64,000 nt of DNA from Phytophthora colocasiae (taxonomy: Eukaryota > Oomycota > Peronosporomycetes > Peronosporales > Peronosporaceae): positions 2,480,001 through 2,544,000 of the forward strand of contig JAGKQI010000098.1 in the NCBI GenBank assembly GCA_018806915.1, given 5' to 3'. Positions 41,479 through 54,046 of this stretch are shown piece by piece (the stretch's first letter is position 1; each line of letters opens with the position of its first letter). A program made the translations under genes and the position numbers. Under the pieces are notes generated by a model. It was given only the letters and a program-made list of their open reading frames with translations. It was not told the origin of the DNA and made no database searches.

Positions 41479-44184
41479 TTAGTCTTTGGAACCTTTCTTG
41501 CTCTTTTTGGTCTTCTTTTTCTTCTTAGAAGAACCGGATTTCTTCTTGGCTTTGGCTGTTTTGGTTTTGCGTGTGAGTGGATTGACAAGAAGACGAGAAC
41601 CAGCGAAGGGAAGATTCTGGATGGTCTCGAGCAGTGGCCGGTCTTCTGGTACAAGCAACCCACGCTCCAGTACTTGGGGATCAAGGGTCAAATGGTTCTC
41701 TTCAAAAAGTCGACGGATCTTCTCCATTTCTTCCATCTGAGACTGACGGAGATCACTAGTGGAAGCAGCTAACTGAGATTCCAGTGGGTTATACCTGGAT
41801 ACTGTTGGAGGGAGAACAGCAGCACTGCGACTGTTCTTTGGAGGTCGCTTTCCTTTCGCAGATTTAGGACCACGGCTCGAGTTTCCAGTTTGAAATCGTG
41901 CAGAGTTCCGTGATGAAGAAACTTCATCACGGCTTGTTGTCAAATTATTTGTCTGGGAACGGTAAGTTAGTTTTTTGTTCAATACAAAAAATGCAAGCGT
42001 TCGTACCTTATCAAGTTGAATTGCAAAGACTCTGCGCAATGCACTTGCTTCTTGAAGACAACGCAATTCAGGGTCTGCAGGCAAAGGTTCTGCAGGGATT
42101 GTACCTCGAGGGTGTGGCTACAACATCGAAGTTTTAGTCTAGGATTCCAGATAAAAAATGCAACTCGTTAAAGCGGCATACCTTTTGGATTGTTGGTTTC
42201 CTGATAATAGTGGGGTGATCTGTTCCTTCAGAGTAATAGTACGGCACGTGGTAACTTTGCAATCTCATCTGCTCCCGAGTCTCACTCTTGCTTTTCCTCT
42301 TCACGCTGTCGTCTGAGGCTGTATCCTCTTCCTCGTTTTCACTTGCGCTCGACAGCTCTTCCGACTCTGCGGAAGTCCGTCTATCCAAGCCACCCGGTAA
42401 GTTCGAAGATCCCTTGATCCCCGACGACCGCAAATTCAATGAAGCGGATGATACTTCTCGCTTTGGTTTGGGAACAGATGATGCTGCAGCTAATCCAGGC
42501 GGCATGTAGTTTGGCGGCAACTGATTTCGAAAGTGCATCCCTCCACCGGCATTTGTTGGTTTTTTAGTTTTGACCACAACTTGAGCAGGTTGTTTGCTAC
42601 TCGTTCGCCGTTGTAGCTGGGAAGAGGTGTTTTTGTCGTGAGCTGGTTGCTCCTTCAAAGGTTTTGTCTGCACAACAGTAGCGGGGTGATTTGAGAGTGC
42701 AGCCATTCCAGCCAAGTCTGGATGCAGAGTTTCGATGCTTCGCTGAGCGAAGGGCTTTTTCTGGTTTACACCCTCCTGCAGCATTTGGCCAAGACCGGCC
42801 ACCAGTTTCGTCGATTCTCGCTTTCGGAGGTTTTCAGACTCATCGCGGCTGCGGTCCATAGCCCACCTTTGTACCCGTTGCTGGACTTCTGCATCCTTCT
42901 TGCGTGTATTCTCTTCTTCTTGACGTCGTCGGATCCATAACAGATTCATCTCGCGCTGCCAAACAAAATGTTAAAACCAAGCAGCTTTCGGAGAAATATT
43001 AGTCAAATACCTCTGCGACTGTTTCGGGGTGATACAACTTAAATGTAGCATCAACAAGTCGCTTTTCCTCGTCATCCTTGTGGCTTCTATAATGGTCTCG
43101 TGCAACTAAGTCAACAGCATTGTTATCCTCTTGAATCGACATGTCCTTGATCAAAAGAAATCCGATCAGTCACTAACTAGGCCGCCAACATGAATACAAC
43201 TTACCTTTTCTGAAATATCTGCGCCACGTGATCGTAGTTCGGCTACTCGACGAATATGTGAAGCTCGTAGATCGGGCATTTTATATCTCTACAACCCTTG
43301 TGCAGTTAGATTCTCCCATTTCACCACTTCACATTTAACATACCTCTAGTTTTGTGGATACGGATGTAGTTGTAGCTGGGCGGATATTTGTTTCACTGAA
43401 GCACTTGTCCAGTCCTGGTGTTGGCTGAGAGACAGGTCTTTTTGGAGACTGCAGACAATGAAGCGTTATATTCGTCGGTACTAAAAGAAATACACAAAAA
43501 TTCAATCGCACCATGCGCGGAGGAAGAATTGGTGTGGTAGCTCTGGCTGGTGCCTACGCGTACAGTAAGTAAGTACAACGAGTTTGGCAAGTTTTTTCTT
43601 GGTTCTGAACTCACAAAATTTGTTTCGGTTGCCTCAAACCACCGAAGAATCTTACCAACACAAACTTCCTGGATACTGGCGATCTGAAAACATAGATTAG
43701 ACCTGAATATCTGCTGTATACTCGTGGTTGCAAACCTTGATGTCGCTGCACTGCTGAAGCATCGTTCGTAGTGCAAGATACCTCACAGCTAGGCGTTTGT
43801 GCTCCGCATCCCTTTCGTAGCCCGTTGGCTCGTTCATATGTAGGAACTTGAGCAATCGTCCAAAACAGGGCTTCTGCTGCTTTAATATGCGGAGGTTATC
43901 CATTGATGGAATCTCTTCCTGCATTATCGCTAAGGCGGATGCATCTTGGAGGATTTCTGTTCGCAGCATGAAAAGATTTTAGCTATAAAGTTAACGAATG
44001 CGAGTCGGTAGATATTGTGACTCACCGGCTACACTTAATCGTTGAAGAGCTTGCGGCTGAAGGCGTTGAGAGAAAACAGTTCTAAAACACAATATATGTG
44101 AACGAGAACATTACAAAAAGGCAAGAGTAATTTTGTCACGTACATGAGCTGCTCCATCTTGTCCGGTGGCGAGATTGCGAGCAT
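41479..44184 (-). CDS. Unknown 10-exon protein, charged and coiled-coil rich
   Basis: Exons read on the minus strand: 44184-44144, 44081-44026, 43956-43736, 43683-43615, 43448-43344, 43288-43205, 43145-43011, 42955-42182, 42117-42007 and 41952-41479; all phases agree and give 689 residues. A second ATG at 44157 could be the start. The N-terminal 130 residues look helical (MEQLITVFSQRLQPQ...; LRILKQQKPCFGRLLKFLHM). The middle contains a charged helix after HPETVAEREMNLLWIRRRQ, then long Ser/Lys-rich disorder. The tail is very basic (repeated KK, ending KKGSKD). I do not recognise the family; a cytoskeletal or flagellar role is only a guess from the composition. Some exon borders, mainly exons 1-4, are by-eye calls. 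Confidence 0.72.
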
Positions 44185-44301
44185 GAGTGCTATCGTTCAG
44201 AAAGAGAATCTTCTCTTCAGCGACACCAATGTGCTACCAGCCCAACTACTATGATAATCTCTTCTGTTTTTGTTCGTTGACAGCTTCAAAATAGCAATGC
44301 G

Positions 44302-47028
44302 TTACAGCGATATGAGCTCGTCAATATCAAGCGCCGAGCCATGCTTCGTGGCCTTCCGCAGCATTATCTTTCCCTTCTTGGTGCTGCTTCGAGTTCCAAT
44401 CTCTGTCATGCGACGTGAGATCCCACTCGCAGGACGTGGACGACGCAATGGCGGAAGCCGCCCTTCCTCGGCTGCTTTCAGAGTATTTCGTAAGCGTTCT
44501 CCTTTCGCTAAGGCTGATGCTGTCTTGCCTCGAAGATTCTTTGAACGAACAGCCTGGATAATCTCGTCAGTTCGAGTCTTGCCTCGTTCGGTCAAGTAAA
44601 CTCCTAGAAGAATGAGCACTGTGCTAAAGTTGTTTTTTCGTGCGGCCCTAAACAAAACATACCATCAGTTGAACCATTGATCGAAACCAAGCAGTGACTT
44701 CTACGCACCAATGGAATGGAGTATCCAAGGCACTATCGGTCACAGTGCAAGAAATCCCGTGCTCCAACAGAAATTGAACCTCTCATCAAAATCTAATTAG
44801 AACAGGCATCATTCGCAACAGAAGTTTTCACCCACGTACAACTTGCGAATGCCCTCTACGAGCAGAATCGTGCAGCAATGAAAAGCGGTTGCAAGTGCTG
44901 TCAACGCTGTCTATTTGGGCCCCTTCTTCCAGAAAGAACTTAACCAGGTGCTACAATGAACAATGGTTAGACATTCACACGATACAAACAATAAAATAAT
45001 ACGTACCTCATGGCCCCACCAGCAAGCAATTTGAATGAGGGTTTCACCGTGATCAGAACGAGCTGTTTTCACCAGAAAATCATATCCGAGTGGACGAGCC
45101 TTTTGCATCTCGGCAAAAACCAGCGCTCGAACTGCTTCCACTGGAAGGCCTTCCTTAGTAGCCTCCCATATCGACAATTTGGCCTTACTATCGTTGTCTA
45201 AGCCACTTGATAGGTCGATCTGTGGTACTTCGCGGTGTTTGGGGCGATGAAACTTCTTTGATTTCCCTAGGGCAGCTCTTAAATCCTCTTCACGCTGGTT
45301 TAATCCTTTCTTCCAGAACTTCTGACATTTGACGAGGAACATCGCGTGATCTTTTTCATCGTTTAATCGACGACGCTGCATTTGTACAATGCGAGCAGCT
45401 AACAAGTCCTCCTCTGTCATTTGTGAAATCTCTTTCTTCCTTGTTTCAGCGGTCCGATACCCCCGAAGTAGCTGCGTTTTCTGTTCTAAACTTCCCTCCA
45501 ATTCGCGAATACTCACAAGAGCTGCAGCCACTGACGGATGCCAGTCCTCGTAGCGTTTTCCTGTTGAAGAAGTCGTTCCAGTGGTAAAATCTGTCAACCC
45601 CATTGCATGTCGTAGGAGAGTTTCAGCACGTTCAAGCAGCAGACTAATATCGCTTCCTTGGAGGATTTCCAGCAGTCGGGAGTCTTTCAGCGCGCATAAT
45701 TCATGCGATTTCCACTTGACAAACGTAGCGCAGGCAATATTTATTCGTGAGACGTCAAGATCCACAAAATAGCTGTTCATAAGCAAAATACCACGCAATA
45801 GAGCTAAACAGTTGCTTCTCATCTCAGCCAGAGATTTGTGGAAGCGTTCAGCGTGATCGAGTCGAGCAGCAAGGCATTCTGCCACTTTAATGTCTTCTCC
45901 CCGGTTTTCCAACGAGACCACGTGGCTTTTAATACTTTCGAGAGATTCACGCCAGCCTGAAAGTAAACTGGATAAGTGTGGGAACAGCTCCTCTTCATCC
46001 ATTGAAACAAGTGCGCGGTTGTCGATTTCCGCCTGGATTTCAAGAGATACTTGCTTTAGTTCGTCCAGCTTGAGCTGCATTGTTTCTGGATCTGTAAGTA
46101 CACGCAGTTTTTCCCGCTTGGATGCAACGTCTTTGGCAGCAATACGTTTCCGAGCTGCACATTGAATTGAAAGCGCAGCAACGTCGCGCTTACTACTACC
46201 TTCCGCAGAAGACGACACATATTTCTCCGGCTTCTCCCATGTGATCTCGTTTGTGCCAGAATGACGATAGTAATATTTCCTCGATCGAGGGTCATAGTAC
46301 TCGCACCATTGCTCTTGATCACTTCGCTCTGCTGTCAGAATTGCCAGTTTTTTCTCTTCTGCTGCAACAGCTTCGTCTACATCTCGCACCTGCTGCTTCA
46401 GATCTTCTTCCTCTTCCTCTTCATCAGCGAGTTGCTTTACACGATCTCGTGCCCTTTTGGCTCGAAACACGCTTTGAATTTTCACAGCACGAGCACTCCG
46501 TTCGTCTTTGATTCCAACCAAAAAGTCGGCTGGTTTCTCCCACTGGGACTCGCCCGTGTCGCTGTTGTAGTAGTATTTTTGAGATGTGGTAGGGTCAAAT
46601 TGCTCTGTCCATTTGCGCGCCTCCTCCACTCGCTTGCGGTCCTTCCGACCGCGATATAAACTCTGAATCGCCACGGACGCGTTGCTTTGCTGCTCCTCGT
46701 CCTGTTGGGGGTCATTTACCGATCCTTCCGCGGTTTGAGCCCTCTCTGTATCCATATTTATTGGCTCAGACATCAGTACTGCTTTATAAGCTGCAGGTTC
46801 ATCCCAGGAACTCTCCTGTGTGCGCAAATTAAAGTAGTAAAGCTGGTTGGAAGCTTCGTCCCATTTTCGGACCCATAACGAGTCTCCCGCGGCTTCTTTA
46901 GCGACAGAAGCGGTATTATTCAACTCAGGATTCGTTGTAGAACTCACTCCATATCCTTGCCCGTTCATGACCCCGTCGGTAGAGCTGCTAGGCCTCGTAG
47001 CGTCTGCACCTTGGTCTGCATCTGCCAT
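44302..47028 (-). CDS. WW / IQ / ankyrin-repeat protein
   Basis: Exons 47028-45007, 44950-44840, 44779-44709 and 44647-44302 give 849 residues. The ATG at 47028 is the first in frame. Three WW domains (WVRKWDEASNQLYYFN..W-D-E-P; WTEQFDPTTSQKYYYN..W-E-K-P; WCEYYDPRSRKYYYR..W-E-K-P) alternate with three IQ motifs (AIQSLYRGRKDRKR; KIQSVFRAKRARDR; SIQCAARKRIAAKD) in the first 300 residues. A long helical middle follows, then two to three ankyrin repeats spread over exons 1-4 (GETLIQIACWWGHE; SLLHDSARRGHSQV; TPFHWAARKNNFSTV) and a basic tail. WW domains bind Pro-rich peptides and IQ motifs bind calmodulin or myosin light chains, so a calcium-linked scaffold is inferred. Confidence 0.88.
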
Positions 47029-47272
47029 CACGACGGGTCGTGCAGAGTGTTGTTCACTTCAACTTTCGACCACCGAAATACCTACCCCTGAACCGGTTCA
47101 CGGTTAACATTTGAACCGTGGCGACTTATCCGTTCATGACTTGTGCATTGTATACTTTTCCAATTATCTTGATATTTGTATGCTTACGGCTGGGAGCCAA
47201 TGGAGCCAACCATTCGACGTCGCCCTTTGGAGCTCCTGAGCCCCATTCGCATTCGCTTATCACCAAGTCAAT
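47029..47272. promoter_or_regulatory. Divergent promoter with two palindromes
   Basis: This region lies between the WW/IQ/ankyrin gene and the L27A gene. It contains the perfect palindrome TGAACCGGTTCA (47089-47100) and, next to it, CACGGTT...AACCGTG (47099-47120, 8 bp spacer). Together they give three or four copies of AACCG/CGGTT, suitable as a binding site for a dimeric factor (inference). Confidence 0.55.
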
Positions 47273-48003
47273 ATGGTAAGACACGATGCCTTAAAGGCGA
47301 ATATGATGCAATAAACAGCCAAAAGAGAGAGAAAGAGAGAAAGGCAAAAACAGCAACCGACGATTACAGGATACAGGAAACCATACAGGAATGACTGGAA
47401 AATCTGAAGTTCAACGGCCAAGAACAGGATCCAGGACGGACGAAAATGTCAATTGACTTTCTCTCTCTCTCTCTAGCTGGATATCTGCTGAGTTTCTCTG
47501 GTTATTTATGAACGTGGGAATTGACAGGCCGTGTGTTATGTTCGCTTGTGCCTGCGTAGCCGTCCCGTTTTTCCAAGAACCGCAAGAAACGCGGACACGT
47601 GAGCGCCGGCCACGGTCGTATCGGCAAGCACCGCAAGCATCCGGGTGGTCGCGGTAACGCCGGTGGTCAGCACCACCACCGTATCCTGATGGACAAGTTT
47701 CACCCGGGTTACTTCGGTAAGGTTGGTATGCGCCACTTCCACCTGCTCCGCAACCGCACGCACTGCCCCACCGTGAACGTGGAGCGTCTGTGGACTCTGG
47801 TGTCGGAGAAGACCAAGGAGCAGGCTGAGAAGGCCAAGGACGGCAAGGCCCCTGTCATTGACGTGACCAAGGCTGGCTACTTCAAGGTGCTCGGCAAGGG
47901 CCGCCTTCCGGAGGTGCCCGTGATCGTCAAGGCCAAGTACTTCTCGGCCGAGGCGGAGAAGAAGATCAAGGCCGCTGGCGGCGCTTGCCTTCTGACTGCT
48001 TAA
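47273..48003 (+). CDS. RPL27A: 60S ribosomal protein L27A (uL15)
   Basis: Exon 1 contributes only the ATG (47273-47275), immediately followed by a GT donor. Exon 2 is 47560-48003. The product has 148 residues, the family's normal length, starting [20 protein letters not shown] and containing [34 protein letters not shown] and the C-terminal [21 protein letters not shown]. It is a large-subunit protein near the peptidyl-transferase/exit tunnel region. The exon is distinctly GC-rich at third positions compared with its neighbours, as expected for a highly expressed gene. The 284 bp intron is the longest in this region and contains AG and CT runs. Confidence 0.96.
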
Positions 48004-48092
48004 GCTCACAATTAGCTTGACTTTGCGGTGGTGCGAAACATAATGAGAAATACATGATTGTCCTCTCGTTAATATATCTTCGTTCATTTGTT

Positions 48093-48774
48093 CTATGGGT
48101 TGGTAGAATTCCAAATGAAGTTGATCACAGCTTCAATGCTGCTTGTTTCATCTAGAAGACGTTGCATTTCAGCCTGCAAGTTGCCAATGTACAGTGACGA
48201 GTTGAACTGCACTTGCTTTTCATTCTGTACGCAAGTGATGCGGAAGATAAAGCTGTTCGAGCATGTGGAGAAGCTCAAGACCTCGCGAGCATCCAGTGAC
48301 GCTTGTTCGTCCAACATAATTTCCCGAGCATCAGCAACCCGCGGCCCGTCCCGATACACAACATCGAAGACGCGTTGGTCTTGACCCAGCACGTCTTCAC
48401 ATGCCTGCAGTGCAGTATCCACGTCGTCTGCTTCAGTCTGTAGATTCCTCTTCCCGTCCGCCATCATCAACTTGAGCTCGAGATACCATCGATGCAGTGG
48501 TGTTAGGTCTGCCAGCTTTAATTGCTGTCGAATAAATCCTAAATCAATCAACAACATGAGTCAAATGCCTTACAAACGTTGAGCACGAATCAATCCTACC
48601 ACTTCGAGCTGTGATCGTCTCAATGTCCGACAACGTCGTCGGCATTAGAGCAGCAGTACTTGACCTACTGGACTTCAACCTGGTGTGGCGTCTAACCCGA
48701 CGTTCATCCAGCTGTTCCTTCCGTTGAGCCTCGAGAAGCTCTCGCTCCTGTCGCCAGAGCTCCAAGAACTCCAT
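48093..48774 (-). CDS. Small protein of unknown function, two exons
   Basis: Exons 48774-48600 and 48538-48093 give 206 residues; the intron is 61 bp with GT-AG ends. The N-terminal third is a charged helix (MEFLELWRQERELLEAQRKEQ), then a Ser/Thr linker, then a helical region (FIRQQLKLADLTPLHRWYLE) and a C-terminal part that could be mixed alpha/beta. There is no signal peptide. I do not recognise the family. The gene is convergent with L27A (89 bp between stops) and divergent from the next gene (170 bp between starts). Confidence 0.72.
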
Positions 48775-48944
48775 AGCCAATTAATTACTGGTGTTGCCAA
48801 TTTAATTGTGTGACACAATTACATCCAATCCATCCTTCATATATAATGCTCTCTAGTGATCCTGAATCTGTGCCGCTCGCTATATATGGAGTTGTGGGCG
48901 ACAATGCTACGGTAGTCTATTGACTGTTCAATTCACGTCGTGGC

Positions 48945-51900
48945 ATGGCTTCTCCATCTCGAATTGCAGTCGATTTGGTTGGTAATCGTCCTCATCTCCA
49001 GCTTCTGAACGGGAACTTACGTGTCTCTCGAGAGGATGACCCACTGGTGGGAAGACATTCTCCTCGTCAACGTCAATTAGTCCCGGCACCTCCAGTTCGT
49101 CCGCAAATTGGCCGAGGAAACTGCGGAAAGCCATCCGATTCGCTACTGTCTCCGAGACAAAAGACGCCAGTGAATTCTACACTCGTAGTTTCTCGACCAG
49201 CAACTGTAGCATCTCCAGTGCAGGGCAAGAGTTCGCGAGCCAAGTTCGGAAGACTCGCGATTCCTGAAAATGGTGGAGATCTCTCGTTGTACCAGTGTCC
49301 ATCTACCTCTTCTTCAACAAGAGAGCAAGACGATGGACAGAATATGGAGCTTCAGTCTCTCTTCCCGATCAACGTTCGAGCACGAGAGCACGTCGAGATT
49401 AAAGCTTGTCTCTTGGCTCACACACACCGGTTAAATGTTGACGAGCTGCATCGAATCCGGGGCAACAACCAGGTGGCATTGAACCGTTTTAAGATGCAGC
49501 GCATTATCTCAAACGGCGGAGCTTACAGTGTCGACGGGAGCAAACACGAAGAAGCTAAGCGCAAGACGACCTTTTTGCTACGACATTTCTTCGCTTTACA
49601 GGATACATCGTCCCCTCAGGATCAGCTCTTGTGTGACGTGGTTGATGACTGGGCAGTTGGAGATCACGCAACACAGGATGAAATCTCTCGGCTCTGGAAA
49701 GCTATCAACGAGCATATTGAGCAGTCATGTACGTCAAAATAATGGATCTGTTGCCCTCACTGTTTAATTTAACCTAAGTCGACACGTTTTCTTGTAGATC
49801 TCCTACGCCGCAAGCTAGTAGCGAACTCCGACCCAGATGAAATCTCTGTAACGATCGCTATGGATTGTTTGAAGAAGCTTCCTGAACGGCTACCTGAGTA
49901 TCGACGGGTGTTGGATGTCATCGTAGCTGTGATCGAGTCTGGACTTTACGTGAACGTTTCGCTTCCGGATTCAAGTCGTGATGATGAGGAATTTCCACAT
50001 GAAAGGAAGATCCTGTACTTTGAAGCATTCAGAGCTTTGCAAACGATTGCAGACACAACACCGCAGTCGTCTACTTATTGTGCGTCGTTGAAGTACCCAT
50101 GGCAAGACATGGACAGCGGTATACCATTTCGACAACGCATTGAGGGTTTCTACAATCAGCTCGAAAATGAGGACGACAAGAAAGAGCTTTTTGGAGTTCT
50201 TCTTCGTGGGAATTTGGCGACTTTGGCCGCCTCCGCTTGTGAAGATGTTTTCAAGTTTTATCTCGAGACAGGCGATTCCGAACGAGCAGGCACATTCTTT
50301 TCACTACTGATGCAGAAAATTAACTCTACAGATATTGCGCGCTTGCTGGCTGAGATTTCCCACTCACATTTGGAAGTGTTGCAGAAGTTTGCGGTTGAAA
50401 ACGTTGACTGTTTGGTCGAGGAAGCTCCAATTGCATCTGATCCAGCGACTGAGAAACAGATCCCAGCTCTGTTCCAGCGTCTCGTTGATCAACACCCTAA
50501 TGATTTTGCCGCTATTTTATGGCGATCGCCGTATTTGACGGCGCATATTTTTCAGGTTTGTCTTTCCTTGTAGCTGCAGTGTGTTCTTCTGCTTTTTATG
50601 ATTGGTTCTGTCGTTTTTTAGGGATCTGAAAACCTGGTAGCACGCGTCTTGGAGCAAAATTTGTATCGTATTTCACAAGTTCTCACAACGAGGGGAAGTT
50701 TTGCTGCCACTATTGAGCCACACGTTCAAGGAAAACACGGTACGTTGTCTTTAAACGAACGTTTTGAATGTTCTCATTCTAACTATCATCTCAACATGTA
50801 GGCGGTTCTGGAAGAATTTCTGGTCAACCACCCTCGCGGCCTGGCAGATCTCTTAATGAATCGCTCTTCATCTATCGCAGCAGTCGTGAAAACGAAGCCG
50901 TACATTCTTGCAGGTAAAACACTGATGGAGTTATGAGGTGTCTGCTGTTCTAACGTAAAATTGTGGATGTAGATATCCTCCAAGCCTGCAACCCAACATT
51001 AACGAAAGTCCTTGCTTCCACACCAGAAATCATCAGCTCAGTGATCAAAACCAATCCCCAAGCGTTGCCTCAGATTGTTCGGGAAGACACCACCATTCTG
51101 GCAGCAGTATTCGCCACTGTACCACAGTGTCTGGGAGATACACTTGAAAAGCATCCTGAATTTCTGGTCGATGCCGCACACCGGAAGCCTGCGCTGGTAT
51201 CTCGACTATTTGCTGAACACCCAGACTTGCTGCTTGTAAGCTGTGACCCCCGCCTGTTTCTTTCTGCTGGGTAAGCTTATTTACTAACCGTCATCCTCTT
51301 TGCGAACAGGAGCCTCTTGAGGCAAATCCGGCACTTTTCACCACTTTTCTTTTGTACCATCGCAGCGTGTTACCAGATTTCAATGATCCAAATTTCGACC
51401 CCACTGTGTACAAGCTGAAAACCAAGATACTCGTGGAAACTGGTGTGCAAACCAGCAACAAGCTCAACCAGGGGCGGAGAAAGCTCCGAGCACGGGACAA
51501 GTTGAGAACAAAGTGCGAAGAGCTTCTGGAGCCTCTTCGAGCGGTGCCAGAGAAAGAAATCAATTTGGCAGCGAGTTCGCAATCCACGCAAGCTGACGAA
51601 GAAGTTCTCAGTGACGATGCGCTGCCAGTTTCAGATATCCTGGACGCAATCGGCCGAATATATGTGGCCAAGATCGCTGCTGATGAACACGATGACATGA
51701 TGAATCGCAAGCGACAATCTCTGGCCGATTTCGTGACGGAGGCTTACACTGTCGAACTGGGATTGAAGCCGCTCGCTAAAAAGAAGCTTTTGAATTTGCT
51801 AATCGCTGCGAAGCAAGTAGGCAATGCCCCGGAGGCGATGCGCGTCAAATGGTTTCGAAGATTCATGAACGCTATTCCAGGTGATCGCCCACTGCCCCAA

Positions 51901-52742
51901 ACTGCGTTGGATTTCTTTCTTTTAGCCCTTCAGCATGTAATCCCTGGGGGCCATCTTGCGATGCGTCTAGACGCGGCCTCATTCAGTTCCTGCACTGTTT
52001 CTCAATCAACGTGGAAGGCATTGGTGGATGATCCCTTAGTCAGCCGATTATTCGACAGTAAAGAGCAGCGCCTACGGATACTGGCTTTCCAATGCGTCTC
52101 AGAACCATCGCGTCAGGATGCAGGCGGTACAGTGGCAAGATCTTCCATTACGATGCTACCAGTGCTTCAGCTGGACGATGTACTGGATATGGTCATGAAA
52201 GTCTGGATGCAGTACCAACTTCGGTATGGTTGCTCTCCATTGGCAAGATAACCTTCATCTAATTGCTGATCTGTTGGCAGGGTGCGCGATGAATGGGCGG
52301 CAGTCTTCCAAGATATCGTTCCCGACGCCTCTGGTGTTGCGCACTTCGACGGTATGCTGATCATTGCAATAATTGTGTAGGAGTTTTTCAACTGACTGGG
52401 AACACAATGTCTTCGACAGCATTTTCAACGATGGTTCGGACCAAACTTCCTAGTCTTGACAACAGGTCGCTCATGAAGATCTACAACTCGTGTGGTGAAG
52501 AAAATGAACATGGCGACTTCACATTGTTCTCAGTACGAACCTGTTTTTTTAATCTGCTCTTATCTGTTAGTGCTTTTGTGCTCACGAATATACCGTTCTT
52601 CCAGGATGATTTCACGTTCACAATGTCGATTTTGCAAGAACAGCACATGTTACGCCAGTACACTTCGTCTTCATCATCCACTGCTTCATCAGCACAACTT
52701 TTGACGATGCCGCCAGTATCTGGTAGGCGCCACGAAATATAA
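48945..52742 (+). CDS. Large helical-repeat protein of unknown function, 9 exons
   Basis: Exons read: 48945-49728, 49798-50555, 50622 to about 50739, about 50802-50913, 50973-51235, 51310-52223, 52281-52351, 52381-52532 and 52605-52742, roughly 1100 residues. The exon 3/4 junction is uncertain because the obvious donor and acceptor do not keep frame; using either CAC-GTTCAA or GGAAG-AATTTC would restore it. The N-terminal 170 residues are disordered and basic. The centre (about 590-720) repeats a helix motif of about 20 residues around N/HP-x-h-h (NHPRGLADLL, TNPQALPQIV, KHPEFLVDAA, EHPDLL, ANPALF). The C-terminus has an EF-hand-like segment. Not recognised. Confidence 0.72.
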
Positions 52743-52800
52743 CGTCACGACAAAAAAGCTCCACGATATTCAATAAACAATATTCCTTGCACGCAGTCGC

Positions 52801-54046
52801 TTACCCTTGCACTCTTGGATGCACAGGGAATAACTGAACTTGCCGATTTTCCTGTAGTGCCATTGAAACTTCATATGCTGACGGACGCTGCTTCGGATCC
52901 ACGTGCAACAGTTGCTTGATGATAGCTCCAATAAGGGGCGGGATCGAGATGAAGTTCACGCACAAATAACAAGATTTGGGTGTGCATGAAGCGTCGATAT
53001 GACAGAACACTTCTCTCCTCCAATTCGTATTTGACGAGAGATATGACGGCCCACCACGGAATCCCCACACGACGCACTGCACCAACTACTCATCACAAAT
53101 ACAAACTCCGTTAGTACAAATAAACTGCAATAAATGACCGAAAACAACTCACAATGACTCCTGCAGACCACATATCCGCTGCTGCACCGTTAAACCCTGG
53201 TCTCGGAGGTGTCATGCTCTGGTGCGACCTCACTTCTGGAGCCACAAACAACGGCTTGAACTTAATGCCGACGTATCCTTCTCCCACCATACCTCGATGG
53301 TCCATGATCTGACTGCTGCCTAAATCAATAACCCTCGGTCTTGTACTTAAATCCACTGCCACGTTGTATACATCCAGATCTAAATGTGCCACATTTTGCG
53401 CGTGCAAATACGTCAACGCTCTTACAATCCCCGTGAAAACCTCGATCCCTTCCTTCATCCACTCGTGTCCCGATCCTCGATACACGTAAGAGATACACTC
53501 CAGCTTGGTTGGAGCTTCTCCGTGCTCCTGTGCGAACTCGTGCAAGTGTTTGAGCATTAACTGATGCACTCGACAGTGTGCAAAAGCTTGTAAACTCCCA
53601 TTGGCGACGTATTCCGTGGCTACATATTGGTTATAAGCATCACTAGCATATTCCCAGCGGATCATGTAGTTATTAGCCAATGGCGCATCCATCCCAGCCA
53701 TTTGCAACTGCCCCATGACTCGAATTTCGCTCTCCACATCGTCTCGTTGCAGCAAAACTTGCGCTCTGTCCATGATCTTAAGCGCTACAGGAACCTGCAA
53801 AGCTGCCGCCTGATCTATTCTGAAGTAAACACCTGCCAACACGAAGCCACAGCGACTAACAGCCAATTGGCATGCATGACGACGTAACGCGATGACGCCG
53901 AGCTTGGAATCCCAAACCAGGTAGATGGACGGTACGCGCATGGAGAACGGGCGCGAGTGGTAGGAAACAGCGGGATGGCTCACTGTCTTGTACGGGGGGT
54001 TGGCGCCATACTTTGGGTATTGCGTGGTCACGTACCACACGTCCAT
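52801..54046 (-). CDS. Atypical protein-kinase-like protein
   Basis: Exons 54046-53153 and 53085-52801 give 392 residues from the first in-frame ATG (54046). The frame continues upstream to a good splice acceptor (TTTTTACAG ending near 54091), so a further 5' exon is likely and the true N-terminus may be missing. Kinase landmarks: VALK with K90, an acidic helix (DDVESEIRVMGQL), HLDLDVYN (221-228) in place of HRDLKxxN, DLG (241-243) for DFG, APE, and DMWSAGVI of the C-lobe, ending with RPSAYEV. The catalytic Asp223, Asn228 and metal Asp241 are kept, but Arg is replaced by Leu and the catalytic-loop Lys by Asp. No normal Gly-rich loop is seen. It could be a weak kinase or pseudokinase. Confidence 0.8.

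Noticed and set aside
47536..48114. 192-codon minus-strand frame opposite L27A
   Set aside because: Antisense of a conserved GC-rich ribosomal-protein exon; long antisense frames are expected there.
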